The position numbers and the translations under genes were made by a program. Positions 18,931-27,140 of a stretch of 54,159 bases of DNA are shown piece by piece (position 1 is the stretch's first letter; each line of letters opens with the position of its first letter). Source of the stretch: CAYVXT01 sp964455485. GTDB taxonomy: Bacteria > Patescibacteriota > Minisyncoccia > Phycocordibacterales > WO2-35-19. The stretch is taken from positions 1 through 54,159 of the forward strand of contig CAYVXT010000034.1 in NCBI GenBank assembly GCA_964455485.1, written 5' to 3'. Under the pieces are notes generated by a model that saw only the letters and a list, made by a program, of their open reading frames with translations, did not search any database and had not been told where the DNA came from.

Positions 18931-19125
18931 CTATAAATCAGGTTCATCTTCTTCGTCTTCCTCACCTAAGTCCTCATCTTCTTCGTCTTCCTCACCTATG
19001 TCCTCATCTTCTTCTTCTGGCTCACCTTTTCCTTTTAGAGTTATTTCATCTCCGTCACTATCATCTTCATCTTCTATAATCTTTTTTGGGTCCAACTCAT
19101 CGTCTATCAATTCTTCTTCGCTCAT
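18931..19125 (-). CDS. Highly acidic low-complexity protein
   Basis: 64 residues, over half Asp/Glu, with a C-terminal repeat of the type EEDED-x-GEEDEEDE. It is encoded by a 30-bp tandem repeat at about 18944-19030. The minus frame is preferred over the overlapping plus frame, which would be a long serine homopolymer-like peptide. It is convergent with tyrS and upstream of nothing obvious. Acidic tails of this kind occur in histone-chaperone-like or RNA-polymerase-delta-like proteins, but no family can be claimed. Confidence 0.55.
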   Translation of the reverse strand: MSEEELIDDELDPKKIIEDEDDSDGDEITLKGKGEPEEEDEDIGEEDEEDEDLGEEDEEDEPDL

Positions 19126-19194
19126 TTTAAAAAATTAATTTCTAATTTGCTTCGTTAGTAATATTTATCACAGTAATATAAATTTGCAAATATA

Positions 19195-19692
19195 TTATGA
19201 AGGGATTTTTGTGGATAAGATGGCTGAGCAGGCTATAGCTGAGGCTATAGCATCGTACTCATCATCCAACCTTTTTTGTTTTTTGAGCTTCACTAACATT
19301 TCTACCATCCTTATAACTTGTTTTTTGTCGCTTTTACCATAACCAGTCACCGCTACTTTTATTTGGTTTGGATTTAATTCTAAAACCCTTAATCCGTTTT
19401 TGGAGGCGACAAAACTAATAACACCTCTTGCTTCCGCTACTTGCATAGCGGTTTTTTGATTTCTACTAAAAAGAAGAGTTTCAAGGGATAGGATTTCAGG
19501 ATTGAATTTATCAATAATATATTCTATTTGTTTTCCAAGCTCGGCAAGTCTTGATGTGTGGGGTAGTTTTGGATTTGTTTCAAAACATTCAGAATGTAAA
19601 ATGGTGGGTTTGCTATTCTCAATTTTAATAACAGCGATACCTATGCGCCCATATCCAGGATCGATTCCTAAAATTATTGGATTATGATTCAT
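19195..19692 (-). CDS. ruvC: Crossover junction endodeoxyribonuclease RuvC
   Basis: 165 residues, normal length. RNase H-like fold with LGIDPGYGRIGIAV (first catalytic Asp), SLETLLFSRN (Glu) and a C-terminal DDEYDAIASAIA (Asp pair). It cuts Holliday junctions after RuvAB branch migration. It lies downstream of yebC, 7 nt away, in the common yebC-ruvC pairing, with ruvB just upstream. Confidence 0.95.
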   Translation of the reverse strand: MNHNPIILGIDPGYGRIGIAVIKIENSKPTILHSECFETNPKLPHTSRLAELGKQIEYIIDKFNPEILSLETLLFSRNQKTAMQVAEARGVISFVASKNGLRVLELNPNQIKVAVTGYGKSDKKQVIRMVEMLVKLKKQKRLDDEYDAIASAIACSAILSTKIPS

Positions 19693-19699
19693 GATTTAT

Positions 19700-20233
19700 C
19701 TACTCTGCATTTGTATATACTTCTTGGACCTCATCATTTTCTTCTAGTTCGTCTATTATTTTTGAAAGTTGTTCTCCTTGTGATTCCGAAATTTGAACTG
19801 TGGTTTTAGGTAACCATTCACCACCTGGGTTTTTTTGAAATGCCCACACTGCAGATCCTGGGGTGGCAAGCTCAAAACCATTTTTTGTAAGTATATGTTT
19901 TATTTCCTGGGCCGCCTTATTTCTGTTGTTAGTAAGTGCTTGTATTATAATAGCCGAACCTCCCGGGCCATATGCCTCATATGTTATTTGTTCCTCACTT
20001 TCACCCTCTCCTCCGGCGCCTTTTTTGATTGCTCTTTCAATGTTGTCTCCTGGTACGTTTGCTTCTTTTGCTTTTTCTATTGCTGTACGTAAACCAGGTG
20101 AATTTGTGTCGCCTTTTGCTAGCTTGGACTCAACCGCAATAGCTCGTACAAGCTTTCCAAAAATTTTGCTTTTTTGGGCATCTGTTACGGCCTTCTTGTT
20201 TTTAATTTTTGACCATTTATTATGTCCTGACAT
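19700..20233 (-). CDS. yebC: YebC/PmpR family protein lacking one domain
   Basis: 177 residues against about 240 for the family. The N-terminal MSGHNKWSKIKNKKAVTDAQ and the C-terminal LPKTTVQI ... ELEENDEVQEVYTNAE are both canonical. The middle joins GSAVWAFQKNPGG directly to WLPKTTVQ, so roughly 60-70 residues of the usual third domain are missing in frame. YebC proteins bind DNA, and related proteins assist translation at difficult sequences. The reading frame is intact, so the deletion is probably natural. Co-transcribed with ruvC. Confidence 0.9.
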   Translation of the reverse strand: MSGHNKWSKIKNKKAVTDAQKSKIFGKLVRAIAVESKLAKGDTNSPGLRTAIEKAKEANVPGDNIERAIKKGAGGEGESEEQITYEAYGPGGSAIIIQALTNNRNKAAQEIKHILTKNGFELATPGSAVWAFQKNPGGEWLPKTTVQISESQGEQLSKIIDELEENDEVQEVYTNAE

Positions 20234-20280
20234 GTTGCAAGAATAATCAATTATAAAGTAAGAATCAAGATTTAAGTTTT

Positions 20281-21342
20281 TTACAAAAGCTTTTCCTGAA
20301 TATTTTCAGGGTAGGGAAGTCCAATGTGGTTGTACGCAAGCTTCGTTAAAACCCTTCCACGAGATGTTCTTTCTATAAACCCGATTTGAAGGAGGTATGG
20401 CTCATGAAATTCTTCGATGGTTGACTCTTCTTCTGAAAGGGAAGCCGCTATGGTGTTTAGGCCAACTGGTCCACCTCTAAATTTTTCGGCAATACATGCC
20501 AACAATATTCGATCTGAATTGTTCAATCCAATATGGTCTATTCCTAAAAGATCAAAGGCTGATTCAACAATCTTCTCATCGATATTTTTCTTCTCAACCT
20601 GAGCATAATCTCTAGCCCGTTTTAATAAGTAGTTTGCTGTCCTGGGAGTAGCTCTACTCCTTTTTGCAATTGATGAAGCGGTGACCTTGTCTACAGGCAT
20701 CCCTAATATTTCTGCAGAACGCATTATTATTTTCTCTATTTCTGATTGTTGATAAAACTCAAGCCTAAACACTCCACCTGAAAAACGACTTCTTAGTGGG
20801 GAGGAAATATTTGCAAGTTTTGTTGTTGCACCAATTAATGTAAAAGGTGGCAGCTCAAGTTGTATGGTTCGAGCACTAGGACCTTTACCTATTATTATAT
20901 CAAGTACCCCTGATTCCATAGCTGGATAAAGAACCTCCTCTATTGATTTATTTAGCCTGTGTATTTCATCTATAAAAAGAATGTCTCCTGAAGAAAGATT
21001 TGTAAGTATTGAAGCAAGGTCGCCCACTTTTTCAATTGCTGGCCCGGAGGTTGACCTCATCTGGCTACCGGTCTCTTTAGCTATAAGATGGGCTAAAGTG
21101 GTTTTACCGAGCCCTGGAGGGCCATAAAATAGTAGGTGCTCTGGAGGATGAGATCTTTCTTTAGCCGCTGAGAGTAATATTTTTAAGTTTTTCTTAATAT
21201 TTTCTTGCCCAATATATTCTTCCCAAGAAGCTGGACGTAAAGTTTGGTCTAGAAAATCAAAATCTCGCTTTAGTTCCTGGTTATCTTCATTGTTATTTAA
21301 CTTTGTTGACATGGTATTTGGGATTGCCTTATAATTAGGCAT
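20281..21342 (-). CDS. ruvB: Holliday junction branch-migration helicase RuvB
   Basis: 353 residues. AAA+ domain with LFYGPPGLGKTTLAHL (Walker A) and DILFIDEIHRL (Walker B), sensor GATTKLANISSPLRSRF, then the winged-helix end with GFIERTSRGRVLT. Start is ambiguous between the ATG at 21342 and one 30 nt downstream (MSTKLN). A TATAAT lies 4 nt ahead of the upstream ATG, which would favour the downstream ATG or a near-leaderless message. It acts with RuvA (encoded at 33.1 kb) and RuvC. Confidence 0.95.
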   Translation of the reverse strand: MPNYKAIPNTMSTKLNNNEDNQELKRDFDFLDQTLRPASWEEYIGQENIKKNLKILLSAAKERSHPPEHLLFYGPPGLGKTTLAHLIAKETGSQMRSTSGPAIEKVGDLASILTNLSSGDILFIDEIHRLNKSIEEVLYPAMESGVLDIIIGKGPSARTIQLELPPFTLIGATTKLANISSPLRSRFSGGVFRLEFYQQSEIEKIIMRSAEILGMPVDKVTASSIAKRSRATPRTANYLLKRARDYAQVEKKNIDEKIVESAFDLLGIDHIGLNNSDRILLACIAEKFRGGPVGLNTIAASLSEEESTIEEFHEPYLLQIGFIERTSRGRVLTKLAYNHIGLPYPENIQEKLL

Positions 21343-21376
21343 GTTGATTATACCAATCCGAGCGCAGTATTAGGGG

Positions 21377-21405
21377 TTGACATATTTTTTGGTATATGCT
21401 ATACT
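21377..21405 (+). promoter_or_regulatory. Strong sigma70-type promoter for the orphan RNA
   Basis: TTGACA at 21377-21382, a 17-nt spacer and TATACT at 21400-21405, with TG one base upstream (extended -10). This is the best canonical promoter in the window, and no reading frame follows. It points at the structured RNA. Confidence 0.8.
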
Positions 21406-21411
21406 TCCAGT

Positions 21412-21624
21412 GAAATTGAAAGTTTTATTTGGAGGTACAAATCTCTAAGCGGCGGTTCGCCTAGAGCGAATTTTGACATTAAATCAAGGAATTGCCGGTA
21501 CCACTTTCGAGAGGCCAGCTAGCTTTCTCCTCAGAATAATGTTTTGCTTTCGGTATTATTATTGAAAGTGCCGCTTAGAGATTTGTGTCCCCAAAAAATG
21601 AACGTACCCTTTTAGGGTATTTTT
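21412..21624 (+). ncRNA. Orphan structured RNA with a long terminal stem
   Basis: Free-standing transcription unit of about 210 nt between ruvB and pilB. The arms 21428-21453 and 21570-21595 pair over 26 positions with one mismatch and two G-U wobbles. Inside are hairpins TTCGC/GCGAA (21456-21470), TTGA/TCAA (21473-21487), CACTTTC/GAAAGTG (21502-21508 with 21564-21570) and AATAAT/ATTATT (21535-21560), suggesting a multibranched fold. I see no tmRNA, SRP or RNase P core motif and no open frame. 6S RNA is the nearest known idea by size and long closing stem, but the interior does not clearly match. Confidence 0.7.
21605..21624 (+). terminator. Intrinsic terminator of the orphan RNA
   Basis: TACCCT-TTT-AGGGTA stem-loop followed by TTTTT. 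It lies 10 nt after the terminal stem of the RNA and closes the unit. Confidence 0.8.
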
Positions 21625-21685
21625 CATTATTCATAAATTGTGGCACCAAGCAATTTATTTTGTGTATAACTTTTGTTTAAAAATT

Positions 21686-23365
21686 TTAAGTCTCAATATC
21701 AATTACTCTCCCTAATTCATCAATAGATGTTATACCTCCCAAAATCTTCAAAACTCCATCTTGAAGCATTGTTAGTATGCCTTGGTTTTGAGCAGCGCTA
21801 CTAATCTCTCTTTCGCTTGGATTGTTTATTACTACTTCTTCGATTTTTTCATCTATCAAAACAGCTTCATATATACCAGTTCTACCTTTATATCCTGTAA
21901 AATTACATTTCTCACATCCTACAGGTCCATAAACATTTTTTACATCAGCTTCTTTAATGAGTGTTTTGTCTTGAATGCTAGATAAAACTTTATTAATAAT
22001 TTCCTTATCCTTTTCAGGCACATCAATAATTTTTTTGCAGTTTTGGCATAATTTACGCACCAATCTTTGTGCCATTGCTATATTTATAGCTGAAGTAATA
22101 ACTTTAGGGTTTATACCCAAGTCAATTAGGCGTGGGAAAGTCCCGGCAGCATTATTTGTGTGTAATGTTGAGAAAACTAAGTGACCCGTAAGAGCTGAAT
22201 TTATTGCAATCTCAGCTGTTTCGTCATCTCTAATTTCGCCCACCATTATAATGTCAGGATCTTGACGTAGGGCGCTGCGCAAACCTTCTGCAAAAGTATA
22301 ACCCTTCTCCTCATCAGTTTGTGTTTGCACTATGCCCTTAAGGTGATATTCGATCGGATTTTCAATCGTAATTATTTTAACTTCAGGAGTGTGCATTTTT
22401 TTTAGGAACGCATAGAGGGTGGTGCTTTTACCTGAACCTGTTGGTCCAGTGTTCAATATCATTCCGTTTGGTTTTTTTAATTCTTTTTCAATTATACTAA
22501 GCAGCTTTTGGTTTATACCAAGATCTTCAAAAGAAACACCAATAGCGTTTGGGTTCAATACTCTAAGTACTACGGATTCTCCGTATCCTCCAGGTAAGAG
22601 GGAAGTACGTATTTCTATCTCGATATCGCCGAGTTTAATGCTAAATCTTCCATCCTGAGCCTTCTCACGCACATTTAGTTTTAAGTTTGAAATAAGTTTG
22701 ATTCTTGATAGTAGTAAGTTGTAAATGTTTGGTTCAATCTCTAAAATATCATTTAAAACCCCATCCATTCGATATCTTAATCTTACCGAATTGTCCTCAG
22801 GTTCTATATGGATATCAGAAGCTCCTACTGAAATAGCTCCAGCCAATATAATTTCTAAAATACGTGTTATTCGGTAACTCTTTTTTTCTTTTATAACTAA
22901 TTCAATTGAATTTTTTATGTCTTGAACTGTTTTAACATCCTTAACTAAATTTTGAATTTCATCGTTCGATATATCAAGTGAACCTCCTTTTGTTTCCATT
23001 GAATAAGAAAGGTCTTTGTATCTATCCCATATTTTTTGAAGGCTTTGATGAGAAGCCATAAAAATCTCAACCAAATAACCACGCGACTTCAAGTTTTCAA
23101 TAACCTCAGTCGTTTTGCTTGTGTTCGGTGAAATGATGGCTAAATAAACACGCTTGTTAACTATATTAAAAGGGGCAACCTCAGCCTCACGTGCCACGTC
23201 TTCTTTTACAACACGCAAAGCATCGATGTTTACTGGATTAACATCAAGATCAATGTAAGAGATCCCATATTTTTGGGCCATTAGTTTGGCAAGCCCCTCT
23301 TCTTCCTCTTCTCTCAAATCACCAAGTTTTTGACGTTGTTTACCTTCATTAAATTCAATTACCAT
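21686..23365 (-). CDS. pilB: Type IV pilus assembly ATPase PilB (GspE family)
   Basis: 559 residues: an N-terminal MshEN-like domain (about 1-140), then the secretion ATPase core with LNTGPTGSGKSTTLYAF (Walker A), the Asp box, VGEIRDDETAEIAINSALTG (Walker B region) and the His box STLHTN, and a tetracysteine zinc motif (CQNCKK ... CEKCNF). It drives pilin extension from the cytoplasmic side. pilMNO are 19 kb away at 42.6 kb. A TATAAT ends 6 nt before the ATG, so the message is probably leaderless. Confidence 0.95.
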   Translation of the reverse strand: MVIEFNEGKQRQKLGDLREEEEEGLAKLMAQKYGISYIDLDVNPVNIDALRVVKEDVAREAEVAPFNIVNKRVYLAIISPNTSKTTEVIENLKSRGYLVEIFMASHQSLQKIWDRYKDLSYSMETKGGSLDISNDEIQNLVKDVKTVQDIKNSIELVIKEKKSYRITRILEIILAGAISVGASDIHIEPEDNSVRLRYRMDGVLNDILEIEPNIYNLLLSRIKLISNLKLNVREKAQDGRFSIKLGDIEIEIRTSLLPGGYGESVVLRVLNPNAIGVSFEDLGINQKLLSIIEKELKKPNGMILNTGPTGSGKSTTLYAFLKKMHTPEVKIITIENPIEYHLKGIVQTQTDEEKGYTFAEGLRSALRQDPDIIMVGEIRDDETAEIAINSALTGHLVFSTLHTNNAAGTFPRLIDLGINPKVITSAINIAMAQRLVRKLCQNCKKIIDVPEKDKEIINKVLSSIQDKTLIKEADVKNVYGPVGCEKCNFTGYKGRTGIYEAVLIDEKIEEVVINNPSEREISSAAQNQGILTMLQDGVLKILGGITSIDELGRVIDIET

Positions 23366-23371
23366 AAAACA

Positions 23372-23377
23372 ATTATA
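23372..23377 (-). promoter_or_regulatory. Leaderless-type -10 box of pilB
   Basis: On the minus strand TATAAT is followed by 6 nt (TGTTTT) and the pilB ATG. With normal -10 to start-site spacing, transcription would begin at or next to the A of the ATG. Confidence 0.6.
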
Positions 23378-23439
23378 ACAAAAAATAACCCACCACTAAC
23401 TATTTTATTTTCCAAATTAAGGGGAAAACCCGACTTACC

Positions 23440-23469
23440 TTGACTTTTATATATAAATTATGATATAAT
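23440..23469 (+). promoter_or_regulatory. Promoter of the GC-rich lipoprotein gene
   Basis: TTGACT at 23440-23445 and TATAAT at 23464-23469 with an 18-nt spacer. A strong Shine-Dalgarno (GGAGGAG) stands 6-7 nt before the ATG at 23488, unlike the leaderless genes around it. Confidence 0.75.
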
Positions 23470-23487
23470 ATAGGATGGAGGAGAACG

Positions 23488-24102
23488 ATGAACATTCAGA
23501 TTCAGAAAGTCGCGGTCATTTTGATCGCTTTCATGTTTTTTTTCGGGTGTGCAACCCGGAAGATCCAGGTGGTGCACGTGCCAGTTGCACCCGGAATGTC
23601 AAAAGAAGAGGTAAAAGCGGCTGAGCAGTCTGCCATCCGGTTGGTGGAAGATCGCGAGAGGCAGGCCCGGTATCGGGCGAACTTGCAGCTTAGGTGCCCA
23701 AATCCAGCAGACGAACAAAATGTTCGTATTCACCCCATTGCGGGCGATACGGGTGTTTTGCGCTCACGGCAGTATATAAAGGTGTTGACGACAAACACCA
23801 GCCCGTACCCAGTGAGAATTGATTTGCCCGGTATGGGCACATACGTGGAAAACCTCACTTTTGGGTGCACAATTAATCTTGTGCGTCGCCTCGATGTTTA
23901 CAGGTATGGTGATGAAAATTACCTCACCTTTTTCTTTGAGGTGACTGCGTATAACAAAGAAGGGCAGATATATAAAGACAGGAGCGAAACATTCAACCTG
24001 AGTGCCTTTGGAGGAAATTCTTCCAGAGGCGCAAGTTGGATAATAAAGATCAGCCCCCTCGATATGGGTACGAGGAGGGTTGAGGAGAATCGGCGTTACT
24101 GA
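23488..24102 (+). CDS. GC-rich predicted lipoprotein, probably transferred
   Basis: 204 residues with a lipobox: hydrophobic stretch then FFFGCATRK, so Cys21 would be lipidated. A helical segment (about 38-68) precedes a beta-rich body. The gene is visibly richer in G+C and in C/G-ending codons than its neighbours, and has a good Shine-Dalgarno, its own promoter and a perfect GC-rich terminator. It therefore behaves as a self-contained cassette. I do not recognise the family. The base composition suggests recent acquisition, which is inference. Confidence 0.7.
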   Translation: MNIQIQKVAVILIAFMFFFGCATRKIQVVHVPVAPGMSKEEVKAAEQSAIRLVEDRERQARYRANLQLRCPNPADEQNVRIHPIAGDTGVLRSRQYIKVLTTNTSPYPVRIDLPGMGTYVENLTFGCTINLVRRLDVYRYGDENYLTFFFEVTAYNKEGQIYKDRSETFNLSAFGGNSSRGASWIIKISPLDMGTRRVEENRRY

Positions 24103-24116
24103 TTCTCGAAATATTC

Positions 24117-24160
24117 AATCCCGCCGAGGCGCAGTGAGTGCCTCTCGGCGGGATTTTGTT
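24117..24160 (+). terminator. Strong GC-rich terminator of the lipoprotein cassette
   Basis: AATCCCGCCGAG pairs with CTCGGCGGGATT around an inner GGC/GCC pair and loop, then TTTGTTTG. It is the most stable hairpin in the window and distinct in style from the AT-rich host terminators. Confidence 0.85.
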
Positions 24161-24218
24161 TGTTATGACTTTTGCGTCTGTAGTACCTGTACCGCGTAGC
24201 ATAAGACGAGTGGTATGG

Positions 24219-24224
24219 TAGAAT
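24219..24224 (+). promoter_or_regulatory. Leaderless-type -10 box of tsaE
   Basis: TAGAAT ends 6 nt before the ATG at 24231. It matches the spacing seen at pilB, pilM, ruvX and others. Confidence 0.45.
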
Positions 24225-24230
24225 CAGTCC

Positions 24231-24710
24231 ATGGAATTTTTGGCCAAAAATGAAGAAGAAACTGCTAAGTTGGCACATGATTTTGCTATAAAATTAGGGC
24301 CTAATGACGAGTCAGCTCAAGTGGTTGGACTTTACGGTGAGCTCGGGGCTGGCAAAACTACTTTTATGAAATATTTAGCTAAAAGTTTAGGGGTTAAAGA
24401 AACAATTCAAAGCCCTACATTTGTGATAATGAAAAAGTATGAGTTGAAAAGCGCAAGTAAAAAGGCGCAAGTTAAAGACACTTTTAAACTTGCGCCTTTT
24501 TACTTTCAAACTCTCATTCATATCGATGCGTATAGAATCGAGAACGATAACGAAATGATTAATTTGGGGTGGGAGGAAATTATAAACGATCCAAAAAACT
24601 TAGTTTTTGTTGAGTGGCCAGAGAGAATCGCTGGTGTTATGCCAAAACACACGAAAATATCTTTCAATCATATAAATGAAAACGAAAGAAATATAAAAAT
24701 AGAATCATGA
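24231..24710 (+). CDS. tsaE: tRNA threonylcarbamoyladenosine biosynthesis ATPase TsaE
   Basis: 159 residues. P-loop GELGAGKTTFMKYL, the SPTFVIMKKY motif, and HIDAYRI plus VFVEWPERI, all diagnostic of TsaE/YjeE, which powers t6A37 formation on tRNAs reading ANN codons with TsaB, TsaC and TsaD. Between KKYE and LIHIDAYRI is a segment of about 25 residues, normally much shorter, encoded by a near-perfect inverted repeat (24441-24514). The frame is kept and the motifs are intact, so the protein is probably functional. Confidence 0.93.
   Translation: MEFLAKNEEETAKLAHDFAIKLGPNDESAQVVGLYGELGAGKTTFMKYLAKSLGVKETIQSPTFVIMKKYELKSASKKAQVKDTFKLAPFYFQTLIHIDAYRIENDNEMINLGWEEIINDPKNLVFVEWPERIAGVMPKHTKISFNHINENERNIKIES
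24441..24514. repeat. Inverted repeat inserted in frame in tsaE
   Basis: Perfect 19-bp arms, 24455-24473 and 24487-24505, separated by 13 nt. Weaker outer pairing joins GAGTTGAAA with TTTCAAACTC. The arm sequence AACTTGCGCC recurs at 28701-28737 and as AACTTGCACC at 29150-29211 and 31341-31371. Confidence 0.85.
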
Positions 24711-24719
24711 ATTAAAAGT

Positions 24720-27089
24720 ATGGCAAAGGAGAAAATAAAAAATAAAAATTCCGATTCTTTACGACTTGTTCTTCTTGATGCTCATGCCATTATTCACCGT
24801 GCTTATCACGCTCTACCTGATTTTGCTACGAGCCAAGGTGAGCCGACAGGCGCCCTGTTTGGACTAGTGTCTATGATTTTAAAAATTGTATCGGAACTCA
24901 AGCCTGACTATCTTGTAGCTTGCTACGATTTGCCAAAACCAACATATAGACATCAGGTTTATGATGGGTACAAAGCTGGTCGCGCAAAAACAGATGACAA
25001 TCTTGCAATTCAACTCGAGAAATCAAAAGAAGTTTGTGAGGCAATGAATATTCCTATTTATTCTTTAGAAGGGTTTGAGGCGGACGATATGCTGGGCACT
25101 ATTGTTGAGCAAATGAGAGGTAAAGGAGTGGATATAATAATAGCTTCTGGAGACATGGATACCTTGCAACTCGTTGATGATGACCATGTTAAGGTTTATA
25201 CCCTTAAAAAAGGTTTGAATGACACTATTTTGTATGATGAGAAGGCGGTAAAAGAAAGATTTGGTTTTGAGCCAAAACTTTTGCCGGATTATAAAGGTTT
25301 ACGAGGGGACCCATCGGACAATATAATCGGTATTCAAGGTATAGGTGAAAAGACCGCAACAGAGCTTATAAAAGAATTTGGAACGATAGAAAAGATTTAT
25401 AAAGAAATAAAAACCAAGAGCTCAAAGATTAAAGAAAATATAAAGCCAAGGATTTTAGAATTGCTTATTAATGGGGAAGAGGAGGCAAAATTTAGCAAAA
25501 TGTTAGCTACCATACGAAGGGATGCCCCAATAAATTTTGAGTTGCCAAAACATAAATGGTCTACAGATTTTAATGTAGGTAAAGCAAAAAACCTTTTTCA
25601 AAAATTAGAATTTAGAAGTTTGGGAAGTAGGCTTGAGGCTGCCCTTGTGGGCAATGGCGGCAAGCCAACTGTGCCTGTGCAAAATGAAGAAGTTGACCAA
25701 AAGGATCTTGAGGAAACAAAAGTTGCGCTATGGGTTGTTGACTCCAATATCAGTGATCCACAACTTGAGGATATACTAAATTTTTCAAACACAAACAATT
25801 TCAAAGATGCCAAGGAGAGAATTTTTAAAGAACTGGACAACCGTGAGTGCAGAGAAGTTTTTGAACTAATAGAAAAACCTCTAATACCTATTATGAAAGA
25901 AATGGAAGAATATGGGGTTTTGGTAGACAAGATTTTTATGAATGATTTGGAAAAAAAATATTCTGATGAGCTTAATAAAATTGAAAAGAAAGTATGGAAG
26001 GAAGCTGGTATGGAGTTTAATATTTCGTCACCAAAACAGCTTGGGGAAGTGCTGTTTGAACAACTTGGACTTTCTGTAAAGAATCATAAAAAAACTGGTG
26101 GTGGGCAAAAATCAACTAAAGAATCAGAGCTTGAAAAGATGAAAGACATGCATCCGATTGTAAATTTTGTACTTGAATATCGAGAACTAAGGAAACTTCT
26201 TTCAACTTACATTGAACCAATACCAAAACTTCTCGATCACAACTCGCGCCTTCACGCAAGGTTTATTCAGGCTGGTACAACAACGGGGAGAATGTCATCC
26301 GAAAATCCTAATCTTCAAAATATTCCGGTTGGTAGCGATAGGGGTAGGCTTATTCGCAAAGGTTTCATTGCACCAAAAGACTCGGTTTTGGTTGCTCTAG
26401 ATTATTCACAAATTGAGCTTCGTATTGCTGCATTTTTGGCAAACGACACAAAGTTGATAGAGATATTTAAAACTGGAAAAGATGTGCATGCCGCCGTAGC
26501 TTCTCAAGTTTTTGGTGTGAACGAAAATGAAGTCACCAAAGAAATGCGTCGCCAGGCAAAGGTTATTAACTTCGGAATCCTTTATGGAATGGGGGTCACT
26601 GCTCTACAAGGAAATTTGGGAACTGACCGCAAAACTGCGCAGGAATTTCTAAATGCATATTTTGAAAACTTTTCGGGACTTGCGAAATATTTAGACAAAA
26701 CAAAAGAGGAAGCAGAAAAATTTGGATTTACTAAAACAGTTTTTGGGAGAAGAAGGTATTTTGAAGGTATAAAATCAAAAATTCCATTTATAAAAGCTGC
26801 TGCTGAACGCATGGCAATCAACGCTCCAATACAAGGTACTCAAGCCGATATAATAAAAATTGCTATGAATGATATAGATCAGATGGTAAAAAAAGAATTT
26901 TCTGGATCAGTACATTTAATTATGCAAATACATGACGAATTGATTTATGAAGTTAACCAACCCTTTACCAATGACTTTGTTACAAAAGCAAAAAAATTAA
27001 TGGAAGGTGTGTTAAGTGAGGAAAAAACTCTAGGAGTTCCCATCGTTGCAAATAGTGTTATAGGTAGAAATTGGGGGGAGATGGAATAA
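24720..27089 (+). CDS. polA: DNA polymerase I without a recognisable 3'-5' exonuclease domain
   Basis: 789 residues. The N-terminal 5'-3' exonuclease (about 15-290) shows EGFEADDMLG, SGDMDTLQL and GLRGDPSDNI. A short linker of about 90 residues replaces the 3'-5' exonuclease domain; no DEDD motifs are visible. The polymerase domain has motif A DYSQIELR (about 561), motif B RRQAKVINFGILYGMG and motif C MQIHDELIYEV. It fills gaps and removes RNA primers, presumably without proofreading. It starts 9 nt after tsaE. Confidence 0.96.
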   Translation: MAKEKIKNKNSDSLRLVLLDAHAIIHRAYHALPDFATSQGEPTGALFGLVSMILKIVSELKPDYLVACYDLPKPTYRHQVYDGYKAGRAKTDDNLAIQLEKSKEVCEAMNIPIYSLEGFEADDMLGTIVEQMRGKGVDIIIASGDMDTLQLVDDDHVKVYTLKKGLNDTILYDEKAVKERFGFEPKLLPDYKGLRGDPSDNIIGIQGIGEKTATELIKEFGTIEKIYKEIKTKSSKIKENIKPRILELLINGEEEAKFSKMLATIRRDAPINFELPKHKWSTDFNVGKAKNLFQKLEFRSLGSRLEAALVGNGGKPTVPVQNEEVDQKDLEETKVALWVVDSNISDPQLEDILNFSNTNNFKDAKERIFKELDNRECREVFELIEKPLIPIMKEMEEYGVLVDKIFMNDLEKKYSDELNKIEKKVWKEAGMEFNISSPKQLGEVLFEQLGLSVKNHKKTGGGQKSTKESELEKMKDMHPIVNFVLEYRELRKLLSTYIEPIPKLLDHNSRLHARFIQAGTTTGRMSSENPNLQNIPVGSDRGRLIRKGFIAPKDSVLVALDYSQIELRIAAFLANDTKLIEIFKTGKDVHAAVASQVFGVNENEVTKEMRRQAKVINFGILYGMGVTALQGNLGTDRKTAQEFLNAYFENFSGLAKYLDKTKEEAEKFGFTKTVFGRRRYFEGIKSKIPFIKAAAERMAINAPIQGTQADIIKIAMNDIDQMVKKEFSGSVHLIMQIHDELIYEVNQPFTNDFVTKAKKLMEGVLSEEKTLGVPIVANSVIGRNWGEME

Positions 27090-27140
27090 CCCCACCCTTC
27101 ACTTTGCGTATACTCCTTAGTGGGGTGGGAAAGCAAAAAT

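Noticed and set aside
18920..19138. Plus-strand serine-rich frame opposite the acidic protein
   Set aside because: It is the complement of the Asp/Glu repeat; a poly-serine protein with no start signal, running across the tyrS terminator, is not credible.
21412..21624. Calling the orphan RNA a definite 6S RNA
   Set aside because: Size and closing stem fit, but the large two-sided central bulge of 6S is not apparent by eye; kept as unclassified.
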